A stretch of DNA of 64,000 nt from contig JAFDHF010000001.1 in the NCBI GenBank assembly GCA_019308905.1, positions 124,001 through 188,000 of the forward strand, in the 5' to 3' direction. Position 1 is the stretch's first letter, and the number at the start of each line of letters is the position of its first letter. The DNA comes from Deltaproteobacteria bacterium. GTDB lineage: Bacteria > Desulfobacterota > BSN033 > WVXP01. Below the pieces are notes generated by a model that worked only from the letters and a program-made list of their open reading frames with translations, was not told the origin of the DNA and ran no database searches. A program made the position numbers and the translations under genes. Below are positions 1-6,626 of this stretch, piece after piece.

Positions 1-208
1 CCCCGACTCTCTCCGGCTGAAGCACGGGAAGGTTGAGTTCCAGAGCAGTCTCTTTGACCTTTGACATGGCCAGACCCCGTCCCCTCCCCCTGGGTCGATC
101 CGGCTGAGTGACCACTGCGACAAGCTCATAGCGGTCGGCCAGGGCGTGGAGAATGGGGACGGCGAATCCAGAGGTCCCCATGAACACGACGGACAGCGGC
201 CTCCTCAT
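1..208 (-). CDS. fmt: Methionyl-tRNA formyltransferase, N-terminal part (runs off the window)
   Basis: The enzyme transfers a formyl group from 10-formyl-THF to Met-tRNA(fMet), giving the initiator tRNA. Only the first 69 residues are in the window and the gene continues past position 1. Visible family features are the N-terminal beta strand VVFMGTSGFAVP and the conserved VVTQPDRPRGRGRG stretch of the formyl-transferase fold. The ATG at 208-206 overlaps the stop codon of def by 4 bp (ATGA), so the two are translationally coupled in the usual def-fmt order. The catalytic Asn-His-Asp residues lie outside the window. Confidence 0.93.
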   Translation of the reverse strand, partial: MRRPLSVVFMGTSGFAVPILHALADRYELVAVVTQPDRPRGRGRGLAMSKVKETALELNLPVLQPERVG

Positions 209-714
209 GGCTGATTCCTGGCAGCCTTCCTTAGTTTCTTCCTGACCATCTCCCTTTTCAGGGGGCCGAGCCTCTCAACGATTGTCATACCGTTCAAGTG
301 GTCGATTTCGTGCTGGAGGCAGATGGCAAGCATCCCTGTTGCATGTATCTCTACCTCCTCTCCATCCTCGTTTATCCCTCGAACCGTGACCTTCTCCTTC
401 CTCTTCACGGTCTCAAACAGTCCCGGCACACTCAGGCAGCCTTCACTGCTTTCCACCTCACCCTCACCCGAAACTATCTCCGGGTTGATCAGTGCGAAAG
501 GTTTCTGATCAGGCTGGTATGGGGTGACATCGACGACGATGACACGGAGATTCACCCCGATCTGGGGCGCTGCAAGTCCGATGCCCTTTGAGGAGTACAT
601 GGTCTCCCTCATATCGGCAATCAGACTCCTGATCTCCTCATTGATCTCCTTGACCGGCTCGGACTTCTTTCTCAATGCCGGCTGAGGATAGGTGACGACA
701 TCACGGAGTGACAT
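205..714 (-). CDS. def: Peptide deformylase
   Basis: This metalloenzyme removes the N-formyl group from nascent proteins in the cytosol. The 169-residue product has all three family motifs: GIGLAAPQIG (motif 1), EGCLSVPG with the metal-binding Cys (motif 2) and QHEIDHLNG with the two metal-binding His and the catalytic Glu (motif 3). I chose the ATG at 714 because GAGGTGG sits about 5 bases upstream. A GTG at 723 is in frame but less well placed. It overlaps fmt by 4 bp and follows lspA by 17 bp, forming an ileS-lspA-def-fmt run. Confidence 0.97.
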   Translation of the reverse strand: MSLRDVVTYPQPALRKKSEPVKEINEEIRSLIADMRETMYSSKGIGLAAPQIGVNLRVIVVDVTPYQPDQKPFALINPEIVSGEGEVESSEGCLSVPGLFETVKRKEKVTVRGINEDGEEVEIHATGMLAICLQHEIDHLNGMTIVERLGPLKREMVRKKLRKAARNQP

Positions 715-731
715 AAGATCCACCTCATCCG

Positions 732-1247
732 CTATTGTTGGTCATCCCTCTTGACTCTCTCCGGCTCCCTCCGGAAAAGAAGGTTCTCCACTATGAGCAG
801 GCCGATCCCGATGGTGATTGCCGAATCGGCGACGTTGAAGGCCGGCCAGTGGTAACCTCGCCAGTAGAAGTCGAGAAAGTCGGTGACATAGCCCAAATTG
901 ATTCGATCCACCAGGTTTCCTATGGCACCCGCCATGATCATGGTTAGACACAGGGGGACCAGGAACCGATTCTCTTTGATCCTCCTCAAGATAGAAAAGA
1001 TCAATACCACTGCCCCTATCGTAACGACCACAAAAAACGCCGTCCGGACAGTACCCGCGTCCCCTCCCAAAAGACCAAAGGCGGCCCCGGTGTTCCTTAT
1101 GTGTGTAATCCTGAAGAATCCATGAACCACGGGGTAGGATCCGAAAAGCGGGATGGTAGCCCTCACCAGGGCCTTGCTCCCCTGGTCCAGGGCGAGAATG
1201 ATCGGCATGCCCAGGCACAGAATCAAATACTTTCGGGGAAGTCTCAC
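732..1247 (-). CDS. lspA: Lipoprotein signal peptidase (signal peptidase II)
   Basis: LspA is an inner-membrane aspartyl protease that cleaves signal peptides of diacylglyceryl-modified prolipoproteins. The protein is about 171 residues with four hydrophobic segments. It carries the family motifs N-T-G-A-A-F-G, GNLVDRINLG and FNVADS, which supply the two catalytic aspartates. The frame stays open upstream into ileS, but I start at the GTG at 1247: AGGGAGA is well spaced before it and the resulting length fits the family. It lies 58 bp after ileS, a classic pairing. Confidence 0.94.
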   Translation of the reverse strand: MRLPRKYLILCLGMPIILALDQGSKALVRATIPLFGSYPVVHGFFRITHIRNTGAAFGLLGGDAGTVRTAFFVVVTIGAVVLIFSILRRIKENRFLVPLCLTMIMAGAIGNLVDRINLGYVTDFLDFYWRGYHWPAFNVADSAITIGIGLLIVENLLFRREPERVKRDDQQ

Positions 1248-1305
1248 TCTCTCTGCCGTCTCCCTATCCAGTGGAATTCCTGTTGGGGCAAAGGACCACG
1301 GGTTC

Positions 1306-4071
1306 TCATTCCCCTTCGATGACTTCAAGACATCGGCTGCATATTGTCGGATGAACCCTGTTCTTTCCCACTGATGTGTCGTAGTTCCAGCACCGCTCAC
1401 ACTTTTTCCCCCGTGCTCTGTCGACCTTCACCTCCACACCGCCGATCTCTGGATTCTCCCTCAGAGAAACCTGGGAGACGATGAATACGTACTTCAGCTC
1501 CTCTGAAAGGGGCTCCAGAAGCCCCATCATACCAGGGGAGGCCTCGATCTCGACTCGGGCGTCGAGGGGGTGCCCGATGGTCTTCGCATTTCTCGCCTCT
1601 TCCAGGGCCTTGGAGACCTGATCCCGGACCTGGAGAATCCGTCCCCACCGGCTTGCAAGATCTTCATCGAGATACTCCTCATTTACACTTGGAAAGGCGC
1701 TCATATGAACGCTTTCCTCTCTCTGGCCGTCTGGGGGGAGGTGCCTCCAGATCTCCTCGGCCGTAAAGGAGAAAACAGGGGCCATCAGTCTGGTCAGGTC
1801 CACCAGAATCCTATACAGGGTCGTCTGCGCCGACCTTCTCGCCGGGGAGGCCGGCCTGCTGGTATAGACTCGGTCCTTGAGCACGTCCAGATAGAAGGCG
1901 CTCAAATCCACCGAACAGAAGTTGTTTATGGTATGGAAAACCGTGTGGAATTCAAACTCGTCGTAAGCCTTGACAACGCGGCTTATCGTCTTCTGGAGTC
2001 TGTGGAGAGCCCACCGGTCCAACTCGGCGAGGCTCGAATAGGGGACCGTGTCCCTGGGGGGACTGAAGTCGTAAAGATTTCCAAGAATGTACCTGCAGGT
2101 GTTCCGCACCTTGCGGTAGGCCTCGGTTATTCGCTTCAAAATCTCCTCGGAGATCTTGACATCGTCCCGATAGTTCTCGGCCGCCACCCAAAGCCGCAAG
2201 ATCTCGGCCCCATACCTCTTGATAACAAGATCGGGGGTAATGACGTTTCCCTTTGACTTGGACATCTTCTCCCCCCTGCCGTCCACCACGAAGCCGTGGG
2301 TCAGAACCGCATGGTAGGGAGCTATCCCCCGGGTTCCCACCGATGCGAGCAGGGAGCTGTGAAACCATCCTCTGTGCTGGTCGCTTCCTTCGAGGTACAT
2401 ATCCGGAGGGGCCTTCAACTCCTCGCGTTTTTCACAGACAGCCGCATAGCTCACCCCCGAGTCAAACCATACATCCAGAATATCCGTCTCTTTCCTGAAT
2501 TTCTCGGCTCCACACTCAGGGCAGACGGTCTGAGGGGGCAGGAGTTCCCCGGCTGGTCTCTCAAACCAGCTGTCAGCCCCCTCCTTCTCAAACAGGTCGG
2601 CCACATGGTTGATCACCCCCTCGTCGGCCAGGGCGTGGTTGCAGGTATCACAATAGAAAATGACTATCGGTACCCCCCAGGCACGCTGTCTGGAAATACA
2701 CCAGTCCGGCCTGTTCTGAATCATACTGTAGATCCTGTCCCTACCCCAGGGGGGCGTCCACTCCACCTTTTCTATGGCCTCGAGCGCCTTTCTCCTCAGA
2801 TCGTTCTTCTCCATGGAGATGAACCACTGCTCGGTCGCCCTGAAGATGATCGGGCTTTTGCAACGCCAGCAGTGGGGATAGGAGTGCTTCATCTCTTCAC
2901 GCTTGAGCAGGCTCCCCACTTCGCGGAGCTTCTCATTCACCGCCTCGTTGGCATCAAAGACGAACCGGCCTGCAAAAAACCGTACATCATCCGTGAAGTT
3001 TCCGTCATCATCCACAGGGGTGTAGATGTCGAGACCATAGGCCAGCCCGGTCTCATAGTCCTCCTTGCCATGTCCCGGAGCCGTATGGACACATCCGGTA
3101 CCTGTATCGAGAGTCACATAATCGGCCAGGACCAGGAGGACCTCCCGGTCGATAAAAGGATGGCGGCATTTCAGGTATTCCACCGTTTTCCCCTTGAAAC
3201 GGCTTATGACCCTGTATTCGGAGAACCCGAATTTCTCCATACACGTATCCAGCAAGGCCTCGGCCAGGATCAGAACCTCACCCCCCACATCCACGGCCAC
3301 ATAGTCGTATTCAGGATGGAAGGCGATGGCCAGGTTGGCAGGTATCGTCCAGGGCGTGGTCGTCCAGATCACGACCGACACCTTCCTTCCCTTGAGAGGC
3401 TCGAACCTCTCACCGAAATCGGAAAGGGCCGGAAACTTGACATAGATCGACGGAGACACATGGTCTTCGTACTCAACCTCGGCCTCGGCCAGAGCTGTCT
3501 TGCAGTGGTAGCACCAATGAATCGGCTTCTTGCCCTTGTAGACACTTCCCTTGGCCACGAATTTGCCGAATTCTCTGGCAATAGTCGCCTCGTAATCGTA
3601 GCTCATTGTAAGGTATGGATCCTCCCACGCGCCAAGGACCCCCAGGCGTTTGAATTCCTGCCGCTGGATATCCAGAAATCTTCCGGCGAATTCCCGGCAT
3701 CGCGCCCGGACCTCCAGGACATTCATAGTCTTCCTCTTCTCCCTCAACTGCTTGTCCACTTCATTCTCGATGGGAAGACCGTGACAGTCCCAGCCGGGAA
3801 CATAGTGGCTGTTATAGCCGCTCATGAACTTCGATTTGACAACAAAATCCTTTAGGATCTTGTTCAACGCCGTCCCAATGTGAATGTGGCCGTTGGCATA
3901 GGGGGGACCGTCATGGAGGATATACTTGGGCCTGTGCTTGGATTTCTCAAGGATCCTTGCGTAGATTCCCTTCTCATCCCATTCCTTCAAGAACATCGGC
4001 TCCCTCTCCGACAGGGCTGCCTTCATCGGGAAATCCGTCCTGGGCAAATTCAGCGTTGCCTTATAATCCAT
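1306..4071 (-). CDS. ileS: Isoleucyl-tRNA synthetase
   Basis: This class I aminoacyl-tRNA synthetase charges tRNA-Ile and edits misactivated valine. The 921-residue protein has the HIGH-type motif HIHIG near residue 60, the editing (CP1) domain with [10 protein letters not shown], the KMSKS motif [10 protein letters not shown], an anticodon-binding domain, and a C-terminal zinc finger with paired Cys (CERCW and CSRC). Start ATG at 4071 gives the usual N-terminus [10 protein letters not shown] and has GGGGAGG upstream. An in-frame extension to 4122 looks non-coding. A promoter lies at 4131-4160. I saw no T-box leader. lspA, def and fmt follow. Confidence 0.98.
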   Translation of the reverse strand: MDYKATLNLPRTDFPMKAALSEREPMFLKEWDEKGIYARILEKSKHRPKYILHDGPPYANGHIHIGTALNKILKDFVVKSKFMSGYNSHYVPGWDCHGLPIENEVDKQLREKRKTMNVLEVRARCREFAGRFLDIQRQEFKRLGVLGAWEDPYLTMSYDYEATIAREFGKFVAKGSVYKGKKPIHWCYHCKTALAEAEVEYEDHVSPSIYVKFPALSDFGERFEPLKGRKVSVVIWTTTPWTIPANLAIAFHPEYDYVAVDVGGEVLILAEALLDTCMEKFGFSEYRVISRFKGKTVEYLKCRHPFIDREVLLVLADYVTLDTGTGCVHTAPGHGKEDYETGLAYGLDIYTPVDDDGNFTDDVRFFAGRFVFDANEAVNEKLREVGSLLKREEMKHSYPHCWRCKSPIIFRATEQWFISMEKNDLRRKALEAIEKVEWTPPWGRDRIYSMIQNRPDWCISRQRAWGVPIVIFYCDTCNHALADEGVINHVADLFEKEGADSWFERPAGELLPPQTVCPECGAEKFRKETDILDVWFDSGVSYAAVCEKREELKAPPDMYLEGSDQHRGWFHSSLLASVGTRGIAPYHAVLTHGFVVDGRGEKMSKSKGNVITPDLVIKRYGAEILRLWVAAENYRDDVKISEEILKRITEAYRKVRNTCRYILGNLYDFSPPRDTVPYSSLAELDRWALHRLQKTISRVVKAYDEFEFHTVFHTINNFCSVDLSAFYLDVLKDRVYTSRPASPARRSAQTTLYRILVDLTRLMAPVFSFTAEEIWRHLPPDGQREESVHMSAFPSVNEEYLDEDLASRWGRILQVRDQVSKALEEARNAKTIGHPLDARVEIEASPGMMGLLEPLSEELKYVFIVSQVSLRENPEIGGVEVKVDRARGKKCERCWNYDTSVGKNRVHPTICSRCLEVIEGE

Positions 4072-4130
4072 GGCCTCCCCTTCTGCCTCCACGAATTCGC
4101 CCGGAAATCCAAGGCGGACCAAAAGACTCT

Positions 4131-4160
4131 AATATATTGAAACGAATAAAATTTTTGCAA
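4131..4160 (-). promoter_or_regulatory. Candidate sigma-70 promoter for ileS
   Basis: On the minus strand, TTGCAA (4160-4155) and TATATT (4136-4131) are 18 bp apart. The predicted start of transcription is near 4124, leaving a leader of about 53 nt before the ileS ATG. That is too short for a T-box riboswitch. Confidence 0.55.
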
Positions 4161-4358
4161 TCGAACCTGAAAAATAACACAAAAAAACAGCCAAAGCAAG
4201 ATGAAGGCCCGGCATTCCAAGGCCCCGAGCCGTAGGTGACGATCCAGTCCGGCCAAGGGGAAAGAGTTCGCAGGGGGAGGCAGAGAAGGGGTGGTGCAAA
4301 AGCGTCGGAATTTCCGCGTCAAGAGTCAAAAAAATGACATGAAAAGCAGAAAAATGCC

Positions 4359-4402
4359 AAAAAAGGGCAGAGTCCTGAGGGGGGATTGCAAAGGACTCTG
4401 CC
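4359..4402 (-). terminator. Rho-independent terminator, minus strand
   Basis: GGCAGAGTCCT and AGGACTCTGCC are perfect inverse complements with a 15-nt loop. Reading the minus strand, they are followed by C and six T. The next minus-strand gene upstream of it is absent, so it would end either a short transcript starting around 4430 or antisense transcription coming from mazG. Confidence 0.6.
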
Positions 4403-4430
4403 AAAGAAAGGAGGTGAACTCAGAGCTGAA
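4359..4430 (-). ncRNA. Putative small RNA with anti-Shine-Dalgarno segment and intrinsic terminator
   Basis: A sigma-54-like promoter would start a minus-strand transcript near 4430. An 11-bp perfect hairpin (4402-4392 with 4376-4366) followed by six T (4364-4359) would end it, giving about 72 nt. The unpaired 5' part contains TCACCTCCTTTCT, the same string as the 3' end of 16S rRNA, and the hairpin loop contains CCCCCC. Both are features expected of an RNA that could pair with ribosome-binding sites. No protein frame is present. This is inference from motifs only; the same features could instead be an unrelated terminator. Confidence 0.3.
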
Positions 4431-4441
4431 AACTTGGACTA

Positions 4442-4457
4442 TCAAATATCGTGCCAA
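4442..4457 (-). promoter_or_regulatory. Sigma-54-like promoter, minus strand
   Basis: On the minus strand the sequence reads TTGGCACG-ATAT-TTGA. The -24 element matches the sigma-54 consensus TGGCACG perfectly, and the -12 element is TTGA where TTGC is usual. It points to the hairpin at 4402-4359. No enhancer-binding-protein gene is seen nearby. Confidence 0.35.
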
Positions 4458-4496
4458 CTTTGCGACCATTCTTGGTCGCCCCCCTTGCCGAGCCAA

Positions 4497-4580
4497 GGCG
4501 GCATTTTTCAGCGACAACCAACCAAGAACCCAAGGAGGATCATCGCGCGGGCTCGGGAGCGAAGGGACAAGGGTATTCTC
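4497..4580. repeat. Dispersed intergenic repeat, copy with both halves
   Basis: The left half (4497-4530) resembles 14300-14332: GGCGGC, a T-tract, then GACA-CCAACCAA-AACC, about 28 of 34 positions with one 1-base gap. The right half (4536-4580) matches 18901-18945 at 38 of 45 positions without gaps, and all seven differences are transitions. All three locations are gaps between genes. It has no terminal inverted repeats that I can see and no reading frame. Confidence 0.5.
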
Positions 4581-4665
4581 GCGACAGAGAGAGAGCCCAC
4601 CCTGATTTTGAGAATTTCCAGAGCTCCTCGGTTAGAGAGACACAAACCTCTCCCCCCTGCATGCC

Positions 4666-4694
4666 TTGCAAAGGCATCCGGATTGTCCTATGTT
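4666..4694 (+). promoter_or_regulatory. Candidate sigma-70 promoter for the mazG operon
   Basis: TTGCAA (4666-4671) and TATGTT (4689-4694) are separated by 17 bp. Transcription would begin near 4701, some 17 nt before the mazG GTG start. Confidence 0.4.
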
Positions 4695-4717
4695 TCTCTA
4701 AAACCGGCGGAACGACA

Positions 4718-5497
4718 GTGGAAAAGAAAAAGCAAAACTTCGACACACTCATCTCCATCGTGGAGCGCCTCAGGTCTCCCCAGGGCTGCCCATGGGACAG
4801 GGAACAGACCATGGATACCCTGAAGACCTTTCTCATCGAGGAGGTCTACGAAGTCATAGAAGCCATAGATGAGGGCGATCCTGCAGGTCTCAGAGAGGAA
4901 CTGGGAGATCTCCTGTTCCATATCCTCTTCATCTCCCATCTGGCCAAAGAGGAGGGAAAGTTCGACATCTGGGAGGTAATCGAGTCCGTATCAAGAAAGA
5001 TGGTCGAGCGGCATCCCCACGTATTTGGGGAAAAGAGAATCTCGACCTCCAGGCAGGTGGAAGAGGCCTGGTTCGACCTGAAGAAAAGGGAGAAGAACCA
5101 GCGCCGGTCAGTTCTGGAAGGGATTCCCCGGCATCTCCCCGCTCTCCTCAGGGCGTACCGGATCACGGAGAGGGCGAGCCGGGTAGGGTTCGATTGGGCC
5201 GAGGTCGACCAGATCTTCGAGAAGCTAGACGAAGAAATAGGCGAATTGAAGAAAGCCATCTCCCTGGGACAGGAGGAAATGATTCACGAGGAGCTGGGGG
5301 ATCTTCTTTTTGTCTTGGTGAATATCGCCCGGCTGACGGGGAACAACCCCGAAGAGGCCCTCCAGGGGGCCAACCGTAAATTCGTCGCGCGGTTCCATTA
5401 CATTGAGAAAGCCCTGGAAAGATCTCATAGAAGCCTCAAAGAGACGACGATCCAAGAGATGGACCGCCTTTGGGAAGAGGCCAAGGAGAAAGAATGA
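4718..5497 (+). CDS. mazG: Nucleoside triphosphate pyrophosphohydrolase MazG
   Basis: MazG hydrolyses (d)NTPs to NMPs and pyrophosphate, a house-cleaning activity that also affects (p)ppGpp signalling in E. coli. The 259-residue protein has two MazG repeats. The first contains CPWDREQTMDTL and EEVYEVIEAIDEGD-LREELGDLL with the Mg-binding Glu/Asp of the EExxE...ExxD pattern. The second has EEIGELKKAI and HEELGDLLFVLVNIARL. The GTG at 4718 is the only in-frame start that gives the normal length; its ribosome-binding site is weak. It overlaps the next gene by 4 bp. Confidence 0.95.
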   Translation: MEKKKQNFDTLISIVERLRSPQGCPWDREQTMDTLKTFLIEEVYEVIEAIDEGDPAGLREELGDLLFHILFISHLAKEEGKFDIWEVIESVSRKMVERHPHVFGEKRISTSRQVEEAWFDLKKREKNQRRSVLEGIPRHLPALLRAYRITERASRVGFDWAEVDQIFEKLDEEIGELKKAISLGQEEMIHEELGDLLFVLVNIARLTGNNPEEALQGANRKFVARFHYIEKALERSHRSLKETTIQEMDRLWEEAKEKE

Positions 5498-5877
5498 GGT
5501 TGCTCCGTCTGTTGGCTGTCTTCACCATTATCCCCCTGATCGAGATCCTGCTCCTTCTTGAGGTGGGAACGCGGATCGGAACTCTCAATACCCTTTTCCT
5601 GATCCTTTTGACAGGCCTCGTGGGCGCCTATCTCATGCACATTCAGGGTTTTGCCGTTCTCGGTGAAATCCAGAACGACCTCGCCAGGGGGGTTCCCCCG
5701 GCCCGAAAGATCCTCGAAGGTGCCCTTGTGCTGGCAGGAGGGATCCTGCTTCTCACACCGGGGTTCTTCACAGACGGCATAGGTATGCTCCTCCTGGTCC
5801 CCCAAACCAGGCGCTGCCTTCTGAAAAAGATCCAGAGGGCGATTGAAAAGAGGATCCACTCCCACATCATGGCCTGA
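5494..5877 (+). CDS. fxsA: FxsA-family membrane protein
   Basis: This small inner-membrane protein (127 residues) has four hydrophobic segments. It shows the FxsA pattern: an N-terminal IPLIEILLLLEVG, then GLVGAYLMHIQGFAVL, and a third region LEGALVLAGGILLLTPGFFTDGIG. E. coli FxsA affects exclusion of phage T7 by F-plasmid PifA, but its cellular role is unknown. The ATG at 5494 overlaps the mazG stop (ATGA) and is preceded by AGGAGA. The C-terminus is basic (KKIQRAIEKR), as in homologues. Confidence 0.88.
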   Translation: MRLLRLLAVFTIIPLIEILLLLEVGTRIGTLNTLFLILLTGLVGAYLMHIQGFAVLGEIQNDLARGVPPARKILEGALVLAGGILLLTPGFFTDGIGMLLLVPQTRRCLLKKIQRAIEKRIHSHIMA

Positions 5878-5894
5878 GCGAGCTGTTGGGATCC

Positions 5895-6626
5895 ATGAAG
5901 ACAAACCCAGATGCACAGGGAATCCTTTATGTGGTGGCCACACCCCTGGGAAACCCGGAGGACATAACCTTCCGGGCCATCCGGATACTGAAGCAGGTCG
6001 ACCTGATCGCGGCAGAGGATACCCGTACAACAGCAAGATTGCTCCGTCACTATGGAATCAAGACGCCTCAAACGTCCTATTTCGAACACAACGAGCCGAG
6101 AAAGGCCGAAACCCTCCTCGCCCGGCTCAAAGAGGGAAAGACGATCGCCTTGGTGTCGGAAGCCGGCACACCTGGAATCTCGGATCCGGGGTTCCGCCTG
6201 ATCCGTCTTGCCATACGCGACCAGATCCCAGTAAAACCCATCCCGGGGCCCTCTGCCCTCCTTGCGGCCCTCAGCGTATCCGGCCTTCCTACCGACAGCT
6301 TTCTTTTCCTCGGCTTCCTCCCGAACAGGGCAACGCGGCGCAGGAAGGCCATCGAAAGATGGAGGGAATGGGACCGGACCCTGGTCCTCTACGAATCTCC
6401 CCACCGTCTCGTCGCAACCCTCAAGGATCTTCTGGAAATCCTCGGCGATCGTGAGATCGCCGTGGCCCGGGAACTCACCAAATCCTTTGAAGAGGTTTTG
6501 AGGGGGACTATCGGCGATGTCCTCGAAGAATTCAACAGGAGAAGGGTAAAGGGAGAGTTCACCCTCGTGGTGGCAGGAACGGAGAGGAGGAAGAAACCCC
6601 TCACCAGGACTTCCACGGGAAAATGA
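5895..6626 (+). CDS. rsmI: 16S rRNA 2'-O-ribose methyltransferase RsmI
   Basis: RsmI methylates the ribose of C1402 in 16S rRNA using SAM, fine-tuning the P site. It is a tetrapyrrole-methylase-fold protein of 243 residues. Motifs visible are LYVVATPLGNPEDITFRA at the N-terminus, AAEDTRTTARLL, SEAGTPGISDPG and PIPGPSALLAALSVSGLP. I use the ATG at 5895; a TTG at 5886 is also in frame. The stop overlaps the next start by 4 bp. Confidence 0.96.
   Translation: MKTNPDAQGILYVVATPLGNPEDITFRAIRILKQVDLIAAEDTRTTARLLRHYGIKTPQTSYFEHNEPRKAETLLARLKEGKTIALVSEAGTPGISDPGFRLIRLAIRDQIPVKPIPGPSALLAALSVSGLPTDSFLFLGFLPNRATRRRKAIERWREWDRTLVLYESPHRLVATLKDLLEILGDREIAVARELTKSFEEVLRGTIGDVLEEFNRRRVKGEFTLVVAGTERRKKPLTRTSTGK

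Larger units (their letters stand above)
4161..4717. other. Intergenic region between ileS and mazG with hairpins and repeats
   Basis: I see no convincing protein gene here. It holds an 11-bp inverted repeat with a T-run on the minus strand (4359-4402), a sigma-54-like promoter (4442-4457, minus), a 7-bp hairpin GCGACCA/TGGTCGC (4463-4480), two segments that recur in other intergenic gaps of the window (4497-4530 and 4536-4580), and a candidate mazG promoter. The plus strand carries a perfect extended Shine-Dalgarno-like string AAAGGAGGTGA at 4407-4417 but no ATG, GTG or TTG at proper spacing. A CTG at 4426 would open a 59-codon frame of low complexity that ends at 4605. Confidence 0.6.

Noticed and set aside
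2296-3855. Long plus-strand frame inside ileS
   Set aside because: Antisense shadow of ileS with no domain; the same applies to other long frames opposite rpsA, thrS, pheT and the CCA fusion gene.
4426-4605. Small protein gene after the perfect Shine-Dalgarno at 4407-4417
   Set aside because: Only a CTG start fits the spacing; the 59-codon frame runs through repeat sequence and has low-complexity composition.
4072-4660. T-box riboswitch upstream of ileS
   Set aside because: No T-box consensus (AGGGTGGnACCGCG) on the minus strand, and the likely ileS transcript leader is only about 53 nt.
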